Positions 42,901 through 51,000 of a DNA stretch of 64,000 bases are shown one piece after another. The notes under the pieces are model-generated. The model did not search any database and was not told the origin of the DNA. It saw only the letters and a program-made list of their open reading frames with translations. Both the position numbers and the translations under genes were made by a program. The stretch spans positions 1,302,001 through 1,366,000 of the forward strand of contig NW_024468250.1 of the NCBI RefSeq assembly GCF_002104995.1. The letters are read 5' to 3'. The stretch's first letter is position 1; each line of letters begins with the position of its first letter. The stretch comes from Linderina pennispora (Eukaryota > Kickxellomycota > Kickxellomycetes > Kickxellales > Kickxellaceae).

Positions 42901-44968
42901 TAAAGTTGTCGTTGTGACAGGGTTTGGTGAAGTTGGAGGATTTGGGAATGCAGCCTTGCGCTGGGAACAGGAGGCGCATGGTGTGTTTTCAGTGGAAGGC
43001 TGCATTGAGCTGGCATGGATGATGGGGCTGATCAAGAGGTTCTCAGGCGATCATCCTGACACTGGAAGCTATTACATTGGTTGGGTTGACGCAAAAACTC
43101 AGGAGCCAGTGCATGACATGAACATCAAGGCAAAATACGAGCCATATATCTTGGAACATACCGGTATTCGTGCTGTTGAGCCAGAAGTTTGGGGGGAGGA
43201 TGCGGTGAATATGAAGTCCTTCATCCGCGAGCTTCAAATCGATCAGGACATGCCTCCATTTGAGACCAGTGCAGAGGAGGCTGTTCATTTCAAACAGGCC
43301 AATAGGGACAAAGTTGACATATGGGAGAACCCTGATGGAACATGGTCTGTTAGATTCCTCAAAGGCGCAATAATCCATGTGCCAAAGGCGGTTACTTTTA
43401 ACGGTGCCCTTTTATCTCAATTGCCCACCGGATGGGATCCAGTTCGGCTAGGAATACCCAAGGGCCTTGCACAGGGTATGGATGAGTTGAACTGCTACAC
43501 ACTCATTGCTGCGATGGAAGCGCTTCTCAAATCTGGCATTACGGATCCATATGAGCTGTACCAGTACTTCCATGTTTCAAAGGTTGGTCACTCAGTTGGA
43601 TCTTGTTTAGGTGGAGCACAAAGTAATAAAGACTTAGTGCACGGCAGGTATATGGACAAGAATGTGCACCCGGGCAAGTTGATCGAGTGCTCTGTCAATA
43701 ATATGAGTGCATGGCTCAATACACTTCTGTTCTCGGCATCTGGCCCATTAAAGCCGACTGTTGGCGCATGTGCTACTTCAGCCATCGCACTAGACCTTGC
43801 CGCGGAATCTATTATCCAAGGAAAAGCGGATGTCATGATCGCTGGTGCAGGCGAGGGGTATACCAGTGATATGTCATATGAGTTGAGTTTGATCAATGGC
43901 ATCGTGAATCCTACGGATGAGCGCATCAAAGGAAGAAATCCTAAGGAGTGCTCACGGCCCTGCACATCTACCAGAAGTGGGTTTGCTGAGAGCTATGGCT
44001 CAGGGATGGCCGTTCTAATGTCAGCCTCTGCAGCTCTCAAATATGGTGCGCCAATCTATGGAATTTTGGCAATGACTGCCACTGCCACCGACAAGTCAAC
44101 ACGTAACTCGGGTGCCCCAGGCCAAGGAATACTGTCGATTGGAAAGGAGAGTCCTACCCTGTCAGACTTGCAACTGCTTGATATCCATTATAGGAGGCAG
44201 ATGCGTGACGCACAGCTGGCTGCACTAGATCGTATCAGTAATGCCAGCGTGGCGAACAAGATGAAAAAGGCAGTTAAGACAACATGGGGCAACGACTTTT
44301 ACAAAATGGGTGAGTCTATCTCGCCCCTTCGTGCTGCACTAGCGACGTGGGGTCTAGATGCAGATGATATTGGGCTGGCGTCATTCCATGGAACATCCAC
44401 CAAGCTGAACGATAAGAATGAGTCCAACATTGTGAACATACTCATGAAGCAAATTGGACGCACGCCTGGTCTTCCAGTCCCTGTTGTTTGCCAGAAATGG
44501 ATTTTAGGCCATATGAAAGCATCCTCTGCGAGTTGCTCCATGCATGGTATTCTTCAGTCAATGACGACGGGGCTGATTCCAGGAAATAGGAATGCTGACA
44601 ATATTGATAAAGATTTTGAGCGGTTTGAGCATCTCGTCTATCCGAGTAAGACTATCCATGTGCCGACTATCAAGGCCGCGCTGTTCACATCGTTTGGATT
44701 CAGCCAGTCCAATGGAGCAGGACTTATCGTTCATCCGGACTACCTATTTGCCGCACTTTCAAAGGAGGAGCTGGACGAGTACACAACTAAAGTCGAAGAG
44801 CGTATGAAGAAGTCAACTCGCTACCTGCAGGGTGCACTCCTTGGAAATCACACGTATTTCCAGGCAAAGGAAGCAGCCCCATTCTCACAGGAACAAGAAG
44901 CTAAGGTGTTCTTAGATTCAAATGCAAGGGCCAAGTTGGACTCCAGAACCAACCAGTACACATTCTGA
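33983..44968 (+). CDS. single-chain type I fatty acid synthase (beta+alpha fusion) without PPT domain
   Basis: One frame of 3,661 codons carries the fungal FAS modules in order: acetyltransferase with GHSQG (Ser279), FMN enoyl reductase (VMVAGMMPTT, GGRGGGHHSCEDFHKPIL), hot-dog dehydratase (GDQNMLHTN), malonyl/palmitoyl transferase (TGQGSQFVGMGM, GHSLGE Ser1828), acyl carrier protein (AGKSMVQNE, Ser2241), ketoreductase (GKGSIGSGLIEGLL, YGETKAAL) and ketosynthase (GACATSA Cys3263; FHGTSTK; QKWILGHMK). It ends with DSRTNQYTF, just where yeast Fas2 would continue into its phosphopantetheinyl transferase, so the carrier must be charged in trans. An 87-nt in-frame intron (34716-34802) interrupts the transferase core; splicing gives 3,632 residues. 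Codon use looks A+T-richer than GAPDH or GDH2. Confidence 0.95.
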   Translation: MNLFICKVALASGGVATNIPIPGDNFPVVKELATSFLDGGPPAVSTEIELVALFLAYCSSRNPDVAVVVFLHLHQGFCPDENIHVVVQQLNLSAEQARTVLKGYYSVWNILEARQLLPEVPVPAIFSDVNIRLAVMFGGQSGAESCLDEAGWLLDVYGPLLSDFVTHMSDFLKRESANPLMAKVHSRPLDIGSWLTSPDAMPDARYLAMSPVAIPILGLTQAMHVTVLYKALHVNPGDLVSRFNGKHTSFITGSSVCQTSVFIITNCSFFTSVAAIGHSQGISMAAAFASVTDEASFYAITEKILGILLAIPAISRLDFISNASQTDICGPPLCSGELSMPMVSVRGLDKATLESFITAFNADRTDDTSRVNLTLVNGPSDFVISGHPGAISHFDCFISMHTTLPTVDQSCIQFSQRKPVAVVSPLSISEPYHCDLQLENAFKVYEFAAAKGWILHADTLRIQVNGGDDGHDLRDEADLTRFLIDSMVMHRVNWPAAVNSTDTAFIIDFSPGGFSIFGKYTRDILDGYGKTVISISSLIANTKSRMGSKADLFKRNISDVFSAPNWQSAFGPRLVRTAHDGQLHICTRMSLALGLPPVMVAGMMPTTPNEHFVAAISNAGYYVELAGDGMFNEKLFCEKVENLVNRLEPGRGFAFSAVYMNQKQWVFQYPGILHMRREGVPITGLHISGGVPSVAVANGIIANLRNAGIKHVAFKPGSVATILQTLAIAGANPDFPVIIQWTGGRGGGHHSCEDFHKPILETYSKIRSLPNTILVVGSGFGDADSILPYLSGQWSVQFGYAPMPVDGVLLASCVLTAKESAISLEAKELIAAATGVEDSEWESSYTGNAGGVISTLSDFGENVHLLATRAALTLRELNDMIFSKPLADQLPTIMANKDHIIKRLNIDCARPWFGKKSDGRVVDLEEMTYLEVLNRLMEFMYVADKSKWLDVSYCRLFGEFISRVEDRVSGAETTRAFKSDIQLQNPSGIINWLVKNYPEISCALIALEDVQYLVWLCKRSGTKPVPFVPILDADLHVWMTKDMYSQAEDLDTVVDRDVQRTVVALGPVSAKYVTTVNEPVKDILDRVYTGLAENLSKWDFDKDASLVRPCEYLAPEPFPVSLPTSVAVAVDESSRIYKLPTDAALLPDHDVWLEALAGPTQSWLRALLTSPVVARKSLYAANPIRQVLRPMEGQTAEVVFDDDKPAKLDIHGPTGLLDICVQFDGEKNILVNIYHRIGEEQFEIQFPYIYTPSRPTALVAEDVEGRDLSYRNAFLDIYGIAAESADMGGSSLYRLFSDIEHKSFAVTEDFVQRYCSSVHNSSKYYKKAVGEQHLAPIDIFLSAMAKQMVSIMTTPPLHQGLVRVLHQYHNAEYVSGVALLRVGDTIDYQVALTALENMDSGLKITLTTKFHREGALIATSKDVLISPNQHVTYSQTFRSGDEPVRRMLIISDVMPAVLESNEWFTCKESPEPFKILPGDILEFKLHSLYQFRSKNLYSKIKTAGPVYRLQTYGEFEHIADVYYEGDGVCGNPVLQYLDENHLESIGFVPIEHGGTASWQAGNSGILSMNAPSENWEFAHASGDQNMLHTNPYIAAYLGESEMLCQGMWTSAATRAIVERVVADNDPRRMRSYSVQFVGKVYPNDKLRVELAHTGMNDGYMVIDGKTVNQNGETVLTLTAEVAQAKTAYVFTGQGSQFVGMGMDLYMSSTAARDVWDRADRHMLNNYGVSLLKIVQENPREYLVKLGGKKGTPIRTNYLSLVREFDGKIEQLIPEITQSSKSYTHRCSNGLLNATLFTQPIQTVMSLAQAADMRAHGLIQDDAIFAGHSLGEFGSLAAIAEIVSVEDAVDIALYRGLLLHTSVDRDANGCSQYAMVSVHPQLVGNNFSEANLLQIVDRIRERKQQLLEVINYNVRGQQYVVTGHVESLYIMCMAVEELSLSFLSLTESRVDDLISSTIDDILASHPNEQILQNGRATTVILGVDVPSHSSQMATSIDTFRSLLDQRILHIQRLPILLCGRYIPNLTGQTFAITKKYLEYVYTLTRSPVIEDILQVWSTGDDCPSKEMASVARTLLIELLSFQFASSVKWIETQDVMFNRCSVKRLVEIGPSSTLCRMTTQTLESDNWLRKETATLHALKDKDEVYYIGAQRDGVPTDPLLLRSAQSSSTKPSIQEKPFEPQIPAVEKQVPSLPVLPAVVSSVDDVPIPIIDILVTVISRKLSMAVPEINPNKSIKELVAGKSMVQNELFGEFQKEFGKKLPDHAEEQPIEELAKKLGSTTDSLGKHSQSLVGKLLTSKFPSGFTLSAARSYLMDKYGLGPRRQDALLLLSVTMEPPNRLADDNAAHIWLETAAQKYARHGGIPLTAATQTGNSSGNMTSSVVINSAEFDKAQRNQRKLILDQIETLARHAGHDMRQGARSANEQQLEIAALKLNINEIKREVGDKFIEKTRMQFDAYKARHFDSYWNWARQDVFEWISGILSGEDSSMDRATYMKRIHMLKNRSNPGLLSMLQAFIGTLKADSCPSAQRALKQTEIIYAACRESENVAPVYKELSTPMRPHTEVTHKGDIVSSEIPREGEKSICDYIKSMKNTNQDGLPLLHMHEKHAGNTWSYDKELTDEYFSSMEDAAVNGISFEGKCALVTGCGKGSIGSGLIEGLLSGGAKVIATTSNYSLSSIRFFEEMYRKFGSRGSELILVPFNQASSCDVEALIQYIYNKDGLGWDLDYIAPFAAFPEHGKDAASVDSYSELTIRILLTNLFRIIGQVKAAKIRTGNILQPSLLILPHSYNRGMVGYDGMYGETKAALHTLYNRWHSESWSDYISITGGDIGWTRSTNMTFGSANVYATIEEIDMRTFSREEMSFNILCLLSQRMEEAAHSNPVFGNFNGMRKVNEGFGKDLEKSRSELKSATNERKAISAAYCLKHIAENTEAILQVEQGNKTMPRAQHRIDAPLVKSYEQLEHLRCLEGMLDLDKVVVVTGFGEVGGFGNAALRWEQEAHGVFSVEGCIELAWMMGLIKRFSGDHPDTGSYYIGWVDAKTQEPVHDMNIKAKYEPYILEHTGIRAVEPEVWGEDAVNMKSFIRELQIDQDMPPFETSAEEAVHFKQANRDKVDIWENPDGTWSVRFLKGAIIHVPKAVTFNGALLSQLPTGWDPVRLGIPKGLAQGMDELNCYTLIAAMEALLKSGITDPYELYQYFHVSKVGHSVGSCLGGAQSNKDLVHGRYMDKNVHPGKLIECSVNNMSAWLNTLLFSASGPLKPTVGACATSAIALDLAAESIIQGKADVMIAGAGEGYTSDMSYELSLINGIVNPTDERIKGRNPKECSRPCTSTRSGFAESYGSGMAVLMSASAALKYGAPIYGILAMTATATDKSTRNSGAPGQGILSIGKESPTLSDLQLLDIHYRRQMRDAQLAALDRISNASVANKMKKAVKTTWGNDFYKMGESISPLRAALATWGLDADDIGLASFHGTSTKLNDKNESNIVNILMKQIGRTPGLPVPVVCQKWILGHMKASSASCSMHGILQSMTTGLIPGNRNADNIDKDFERFEHLVYPSKTIHVPTIKAALFTSFGFSQSNGAGLIVHPDYLFAALSKEELDEYTTKVEERMKKSTRYLQGALLGNHTYFQAKEAAPFSQEQEAKVFLDSNARAKLDSRTNQYTF
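34716..34802 (+). other. in-frame intron in FAS
   Basis: 87 nt, GTAAGC donor, perfect TACTAAC branch point at 34774-34780, CTGTAG acceptor. It contains no stop and is a multiple of three. Removal joins AAT G to CT GCA ATT, restoring the usual spacing before GHSQG. Confidence 0.85.
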
Positions 44969-45072
44969 ACAGATCCAATACTTTTTCAACTGCAATCATC
45001 TTTAAATATCAGAACTGAAATTCAATAAAAACATAAAACATAGATTTAGGACGTCCATTAACTACTTGCAAG

Positions 45073-45303
45073 TGTTAGAATCCCAGGATCCGATTACTGC
45101 GAACTACATAGTTTTCATCCTGTTGTCCTTTTCTTTCTTTTTCTTTCTTTTTCTTGTTGGCTGTGCCGCCTGAGCGATGGTATAAAACCTTTGCGCTCGC
45201 CTCTCTCTTCCTATTTCTCTTTAGCTTTTCTTTTCATCAATATAATACTTGACCTTGTCGCTTTCTATTGATACTTTGCTCACGCTGCTGGCATATTCTT
45301 GGA
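45073..45303 (+). repeat. inverted promoter-like repeat, right arm
   Basis: About 231 bp, the inverted partner of 31837-32054. TATAAAA is at 45181-45187 on the plus strand and points rightwards, away from FAS and into the antisense of Fanzor copy 2. Its T-rich part has an extra TTTTC-type expansion. Confidence 0.75.
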
Positions 45304-45372
45304 CCGATAAATTACTGTTCGAATATCTGTTCCGACTATAAACGAAAATTACACACATATATACATATAAGG

Positions 45373-47035
45373 TACTAGAATTGCTCTGCTCGCGATGCGA
45401 GCTCGGCTGCTAGTCAGCATGGGTTGACACGTCGATAAGGGCATCACGGCGAACCGGTCATTTGAACGTGTCGGATGGTTGTTGGTGCAATGTCGACCAT
45501 GGACATCTCTCACCTTGGGACTGGTACTGACACCTGGATGGGCCTTCCAGCGCCTCTGGTGCTGCTTGTTTGACTTAGCAGGCTGCTGCTCTGGTAACCT
45601 TCGCGCTGTCATCGTGTTGGCATAAAACGGTGCTAGGACACACCGCACAGATGCACAGGCAGCAACGTAGGCACGGAATTTTGCTGGGCTAAGGGTCCGG
45701 CAGCAGTGCTTGGAAAGCTCTGCCTCTGCTCTGCGGACAGCATCTTCTGGGACTTGATCCTTTGTATCCCAACGAATCCTGTCATAGTGGCGCAGCTTGA
45801 GCTCCTTATTGCGCTGCTGCCGTGTGTAGCGGTAGAGCATCTTTTCACCCTCTTTCCCATTGCTGCTATTTTCGTGCATCATATACAGTAAATCGCCCCG
45901 ACCTGGATCGATGAATACACAGCGGCCTTTCAGATTCTGCAGCTCTGGCTGTGGGATCTGGTGGATATAGCGACAGTCAGCTATAGTATTGCCTCCCACA
46001 GCACCACCTCCTGCAGCATCGCCTGCAACATCGCCTGTAGCATCGCCTGTAGCATCGCCTGTAGCATCGCCTGTAGCATCGCCTGTAGCATCGCCTGCAA
46101 CAGAATTGCCTCCCGCAGCATCGCCTCCTGCAGCATCGCCTCCTGCACCATCAGCATCTACTGCACCATCAGCCTTGAATATCTTGTCTTGCAACAAAAT
46201 GCATATCGTTACACCATCTGTTGTCGCCATTCCGTGGAATTTTCTATCACCATGCGCCTTAAATGGCTTTGATGTTAGATCTGCGACCCGGCCCCACACA
46301 TCCCACACAGGTTGTGTGATCCCTTGGACCGGGTCGTGTGCACAGACTGGGGGTGCTGGTGCATATGCATTGTTAAGTGCTGCAACAGTGTCTGCTGCTG
46401 TCGCCGATGCAGCAGCAAGTGAATCAGCTGCTACTGCTGCAGTTGCTGCAGTAGCCTCTGTTGCATCCGATGGCATCTTCGCTGCTTCGCGTGCAGCCTT
46501 CTTGGCCAATTTTTCGCCCTTTTCTGCTGCTTTCCTTGCCTCTGTTGCTGCCCTCTTTGCCTCGCTGATCTCGGTAAGCTGCTCACGTGTTTTCGAAATA
46601 AACACCTGCTTGATTACTTGCTTGTCCAAACGCACATGGCCTGGGATCCATGATGTCCGCAGAGGCAAGCATTGGGGGGGTGACTTGCCAAGCTGCTCAT
46701 TCTCGATAAGCTGGCATAGGCGAATGTATGCACGCAGATGCTGAAGTGGATTTACCTTGGCATCATAGTATCTGCTGTCTTTGGCGAATCTGTACTTGGC
46801 ATCATAGGCATTGAGGACTGGTGCCAGCTTGTTGTAGATTGCAAGCATCAGTGGGGTGAGCACACTGAGATCAGGGTGCCTAGAGGCAACTGCCTGGCGG
46901 AGCTTCTGTGCAGGTGTATAAATACACACTTGACATGCGTTATTGAGCTCAGCCTTGGACACATTGCCCATTGTACTGTGCAGTGTGGTTTTGCGGCTGC
47001 GAATATCAATCAATTTGGCCAGAATCTACTGTAGG
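45373..47035 (-). pseudogene. Fanzor copy 2, 5'-truncated and internally deleted
   Basis: It is roughly 96-97% similar to copy 1 from the position matching 26968 onward, in opposite orientation. It lacks the N-terminal part and a 640-bp internal piece that carried RuvC-II, the zinc finger and RuvC-III. The junction falls in the 8-bp CCAAGGTG, which occurs in copy 1 at 28499-28506 and 29139-29146. The remaining frame (45349-47013) keeps RuvC-I (VFIDPGRGDLLYMM) and ends in the former 3' tail out of frame. It cannot be a working nuclease. The repeat tract before RuvC-I has two GGDAA-type and five GDAT units, against three and four in copy 1. Confidence 0.85.
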
Positions 47036-47434
47036 TAGGAGGCTATTCACAAATAAGAAAGTTTAAAGAATCCAAATATCTTAAATCAGAATATCCAACT
47101 AACCAATTAGAAATCATTTACTACCAGTTAATAAATATTTTAAAACCAGAATGTTTAGTAATAGCCAAAAAGATATTAGCAGCTAGATTAACTAATAAAT
47201 AAAAATACAAGAAAGGGCACTTCTACAAAACTCCCATTGGCATCCTAAAAAAGTTTAGTTAACACATAATTAATATGCTTCTTCTGAGATAGAGACTGGG
47301 TCATAAGAAATCAACTACAATTTTTTAGGATGCCAATAGAGGTTCCATAGAAGTGTTTAAATAATAAAAGAGCAAAAATTTTTAGAAGATTGAAGTATTT
47401 ATCACTTAGTTTAGTAACTGTGAATGACCTCCTA
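47036..47434. mobile_element. small A+T-rich inverted-repeat element (MITE-like)
   Basis: Ends TAGGAGGCTATTCACA (47036-47051) and the complement TGTGAATGACCTCCTA (47419-47434) differ at two positions. It directly abuts the truncated 5' end of Fanzor copy 2. A nested inverted repeat lies inside. No transposase and no clear target duplication were seen. One frame just inside the left end is open for about 50 codons, probably by chance. Confidence 0.45.
47218..47355. repeat. nested inverted repeat, arms about 43 bp
   Basis: Left arm 47218-47260 begins CACTTCTAC and contains ATTGGCATCCTAAAAAA. The right arm 47313-47355 is its imperfect complement and ends TAGAAGTG. It could fold as a stem with a 52-nt loop or be a nested transposon relic. 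Confidence 0.7.
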
Positions 47435-47827
47435 TTACTATTCATTTGTATGCCACTTTATATGCCTGCAAACATAGCATACTAGTATTTTTTGATTTCA
47501 TTACTTATGACTAAATCTATGGTCCTATAGTTTACTGACTGCCCTTGTCTCTTACACTATATCTCCTCTACCTATAACAAGGTTATGCAATCACTATATA
47601 TCTTTAGTATGGTTTGTAACCCCTTTAAATAACTCCTATCATCTGGCAAATATATACAGGCCATGTATCTACAACAGTTTCATTCTATATAAGACGTTTT
47701 ACCATATTAGATATGGCCAACCACATTGCTATGATATGCGATCTACATCCCAGTTTGTCACCATTTTGCTATTGTTCATAGCAGCTCAGTAATTTTACTT
47801 TATATGGTGCTCACAATAGAGCTTAGG
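47435..47827. other. A+T-rich interval left of the gypsy element
   Basis: I see no gene here. Confidence 0.45.
47823..47827. repeat. target-site duplication, left
   Basis: TTAGG directly outside the left LTR, identical to 53590-53594. Confidence 0.9.
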
Positions 47828-47990
47828 TGTTGTGATACTGGTAACTTAATGTGGTATATAACTAGTGACAGTAAAGAAACTAAGGAGGGCTGCTGACGCG
47901 CTGGCGTGTACTGAACTATATAGTGGGGCCACTATACTCTTGCGTATGCACTGTGGCGTGGATCTAAGGATCAGGATCAGTTATGCAACA
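47828..47990 (-). repeat. 3' LTR
   Basis: 163 bp, on the plus strand TGTTGTGATACTGG...TTATGCAACA. One T/C difference from the other LTR. Confidence 0.95.
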
Positions 47991-48000
47991 TCCTTCCCTT
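47991..48000 (-). promoter_or_regulatory. polypurine tract
   Basis: AAGGGAAGGA on the minus strand immediately before the 3' LTR; it primes plus-strand DNA synthesis. Confidence 0.75.
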
Positions 48001-48011
48001 CCAGCCTGCAC

Positions 48012-51000
48012 CTACGGTGGGTGGACTGAGCGTTGATATGCCCGCAATGTGCGTTGTGCATGCTTCAAGTTGTCTGCGGATATCCACTCATCGTGATCCC
48101 GTGTGTAACCCTTCCAGCGAACTAAGTATTGCCGCCCCTTTGTCCGGTGGTCCCGATGGTCTATGATCCCTTCGATCTCATGCTCACCCTGACCATCGAT
48201 TGTACTCACGGCCGCCGGGCACCGCTGGTCCTTCCTGCGGAACCTTTCCGACTCGATATACTTCCTTACTAGTGCTACTGACACCACTGGATGTATGCGC
48301 AGTTCTGGGGGTAGTTCCAGGCGGACTGCATTCGGTCCGACCATTTCCACTACGGTGTATGGTCCAATATATCGGTCCTTCAAGGGTGCTGGTGTCCCGG
48401 CCATATATTCGGGAGTGGCTAATCGTGCCAACAAGTACACTCGATCGCCCGCCTGTAGTGGTAGTTTGTCACGGCCCTCGTTGTAGTACTCTGCCGACTC
48501 CCTGTTCGCCAACTCGATGTTATCTCGGATCTCCCTTGAAATGGTTTGTAGCTCTTGGATGCGCTGGCTTGTGGTGGTGCTGCTGGTTGCTTTCTCTATC
48601 TGTACCCCGTTGAGTAATCTGGGCGTATACCCATAATTTGCGTAAAATGGCGCGTACCGGGTGCTGCAGTTTTTGAAGGTATTGCATGCCCACTCCACAA
48701 ATGGTAAGTGTTTCTTCCAGTCATTTTGGCGTCGGTTTACCACTGTCCTAAGCATCGTTTCAATGGTCCGGTTTGCCCTCTCCGTCTGCCCATCTGTTTG
48801 GGGGTGGTGCGCCGTGCTCATATTCAGCCTTGACCGTAGTAACTGGGCCATTGTCTTCCAAACAGTCGATGTGAACCGCGGATCCCGGTCAGATACTATC
48901 GAATCAGGTACCCCATGTTTGCAGAATACCCTGGTGAGTAGTAGCCATGCAACATCTTCAGCAGTTGCAGACATCGTCGTCGGTATACAGATAACCATCT
49001 TTGTCAGCCGGTCTACCACAACTAGGATTGCATCACAACCATCAGATATGGGTAGTCGTGTGATGAGGTCCATCGATATACTTGCCCATGGCCTTGCTGG
49101 TACCGCTAGGCTTTGCAATAGCCCATGTTTCTTAGCCTCGGGTTTGGCACGTTGGCATACGTCGCAGGATGCTACATATTCGGTTACGTCTGCCAGCATA
49201 CCTGGCCAGTAGTATGATGCCTGTAGTTGCTGATACATACGGTTGATACCAGGGTGGATCGCTGCCAATGTATCATGGAACTCCGACAGCAGCAACTTGC
49301 GTACACTTCGCTTGGCCACACATCTCTTGTTGCTCCGTAATAGGTATCCATCCTGTAGTTTGTACTTCTGCAGCTGTGTGTCGCTTCGTTGTGTCTCCAT
49401 GCCTGTCCCATTCTCCGCAGCTAGCAGCTGTTCCGCGATGCGTGCCAGGTCCTTGTCGCCCTGGTATGAATCCTCTGGCTTGGCCAATACTGTTGTCGTT
49501 GCGGTTGATACAGCATTGAGATGACAGCTTGTACCAGAGGAGCCAAATCCCTTTTCGCCTCGGTCATGTTGGCCTAACTTGTCCACTGCTTGTACGGCTA
49601 CTATTGGTAGCATGTGTGCTATCATCTGTGCTACACGTTCGCCCACTGCGACTGCATATGGTTCTGCGCTGCTATTCCTCAGAATCACCGAAACTTCCCC
49701 TGTGTACCCTGGGTCGATCACTCCTCCCTCCACTGTAATCCCTCGTTTGGCTAGACTACTGCGGCTTATCAGCTGCATATACATGCCTGGTGGAGGTGTT
49801 ACTGCGAACCCCACTGGTACTAGTTCTGTGGTACCTGGTGGGATGAACACGGCTCGCACTGATGATATGTCCAGACCAGCATCTGTCTGGTGGGCACGGC
49901 TAGGTAGGGTTGCACGTGGATGAAGTAATTGGATCTGAACGCTGTTCCGCTCACCTGTCCCCAGTTGCTGGATGTGTAGGCTATCCAAATCTCTAGCTGC
50001 TTGGCCCCCGATTGCTGAGCCCATGAGCTGATCCTCGTCGCTGTCCTCACCGGCCCGTAGCGCTGTGCGGACTACGTCTGGTATAGATTCTGTGTCTGAC
50101 TCAGATTCACCGTGTGCCTCCTGCTGCTCCTGGTACGATCCCTCAAACCATATTGGTGGTGGTGGCGGTGATGCCAGCATTGGTGCATGTGTCGGCTGGG
50201 TCTCCATGTGGGTTGGTTCCTCATCTTGCGATCTAGCTACCTTGTCACTTTTGGTCATTGAGGAAACCATACCCCCCCGCGAGGTGCCTTGGCTTGGTAT
50301 CTCCGTCTTGTCATAGTAGTCGCTTGGCTGTTGCAGGTCGGTACTTGAGTTAATCGCTGGGGCTTGAGACAAATGACCGTCGTATGCTGTCAAGGGTTCT
50401 GATGCTCCTACCCCTCCTGGTGGTCGTGATAGAGTGTCTGCAACTACATTCAGTTTACCTTGGCGGTATGTTACAGTAAACTCGAAATCAGCCAGCTCAT
50501 CTAGAAACCGTGCGAACTGGTTATTTACTCTTGACTGTAAGCGTAGGTGCTTAAGTGCACACTGATCTGTGAGTATCTCGAATCCAGGGTCAATCAGGTA
50601 GTGCCGCCAGCTCCGCAATGCCTGGATTATTGCTAGCAGCTCCTTTGCATAGATAGCATGCTTCATATCTGCTCGTGATAGCCGCTTTGACAGGTATGCC
50701 ACTGGGTGCCAGCCATCCTCGTGATGTTGGTGGAGGACTGCACCAATGGCATGGTGTGATGCGTCAGTCTCCAAACGACGTGGCAGTATAGGATCGAATG
50801 GCCGTAGTACTGGTTTGGAACACAGGGCCTGTTTCAGCTCCTTGAATGCGGTTTGCGCCTCTGGCGACCAGCGGAACACGCCATTCTTGAGTAGATCTGT
50901 GAGTGGCCTAGCGATGTGTGCATAGTTGTTAATAAATCGTCTGTAGAAGTTGCACGATCCCAGGAAACGGCGCACGTCTGTCTCATCCCGTGGTTGCGGC

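Noticed and set aside
47823-47827. TTAGG as a telomere-like repeat
   Set aside because: Only one unit on each side of the LTRs; it is the 5-bp target duplication.
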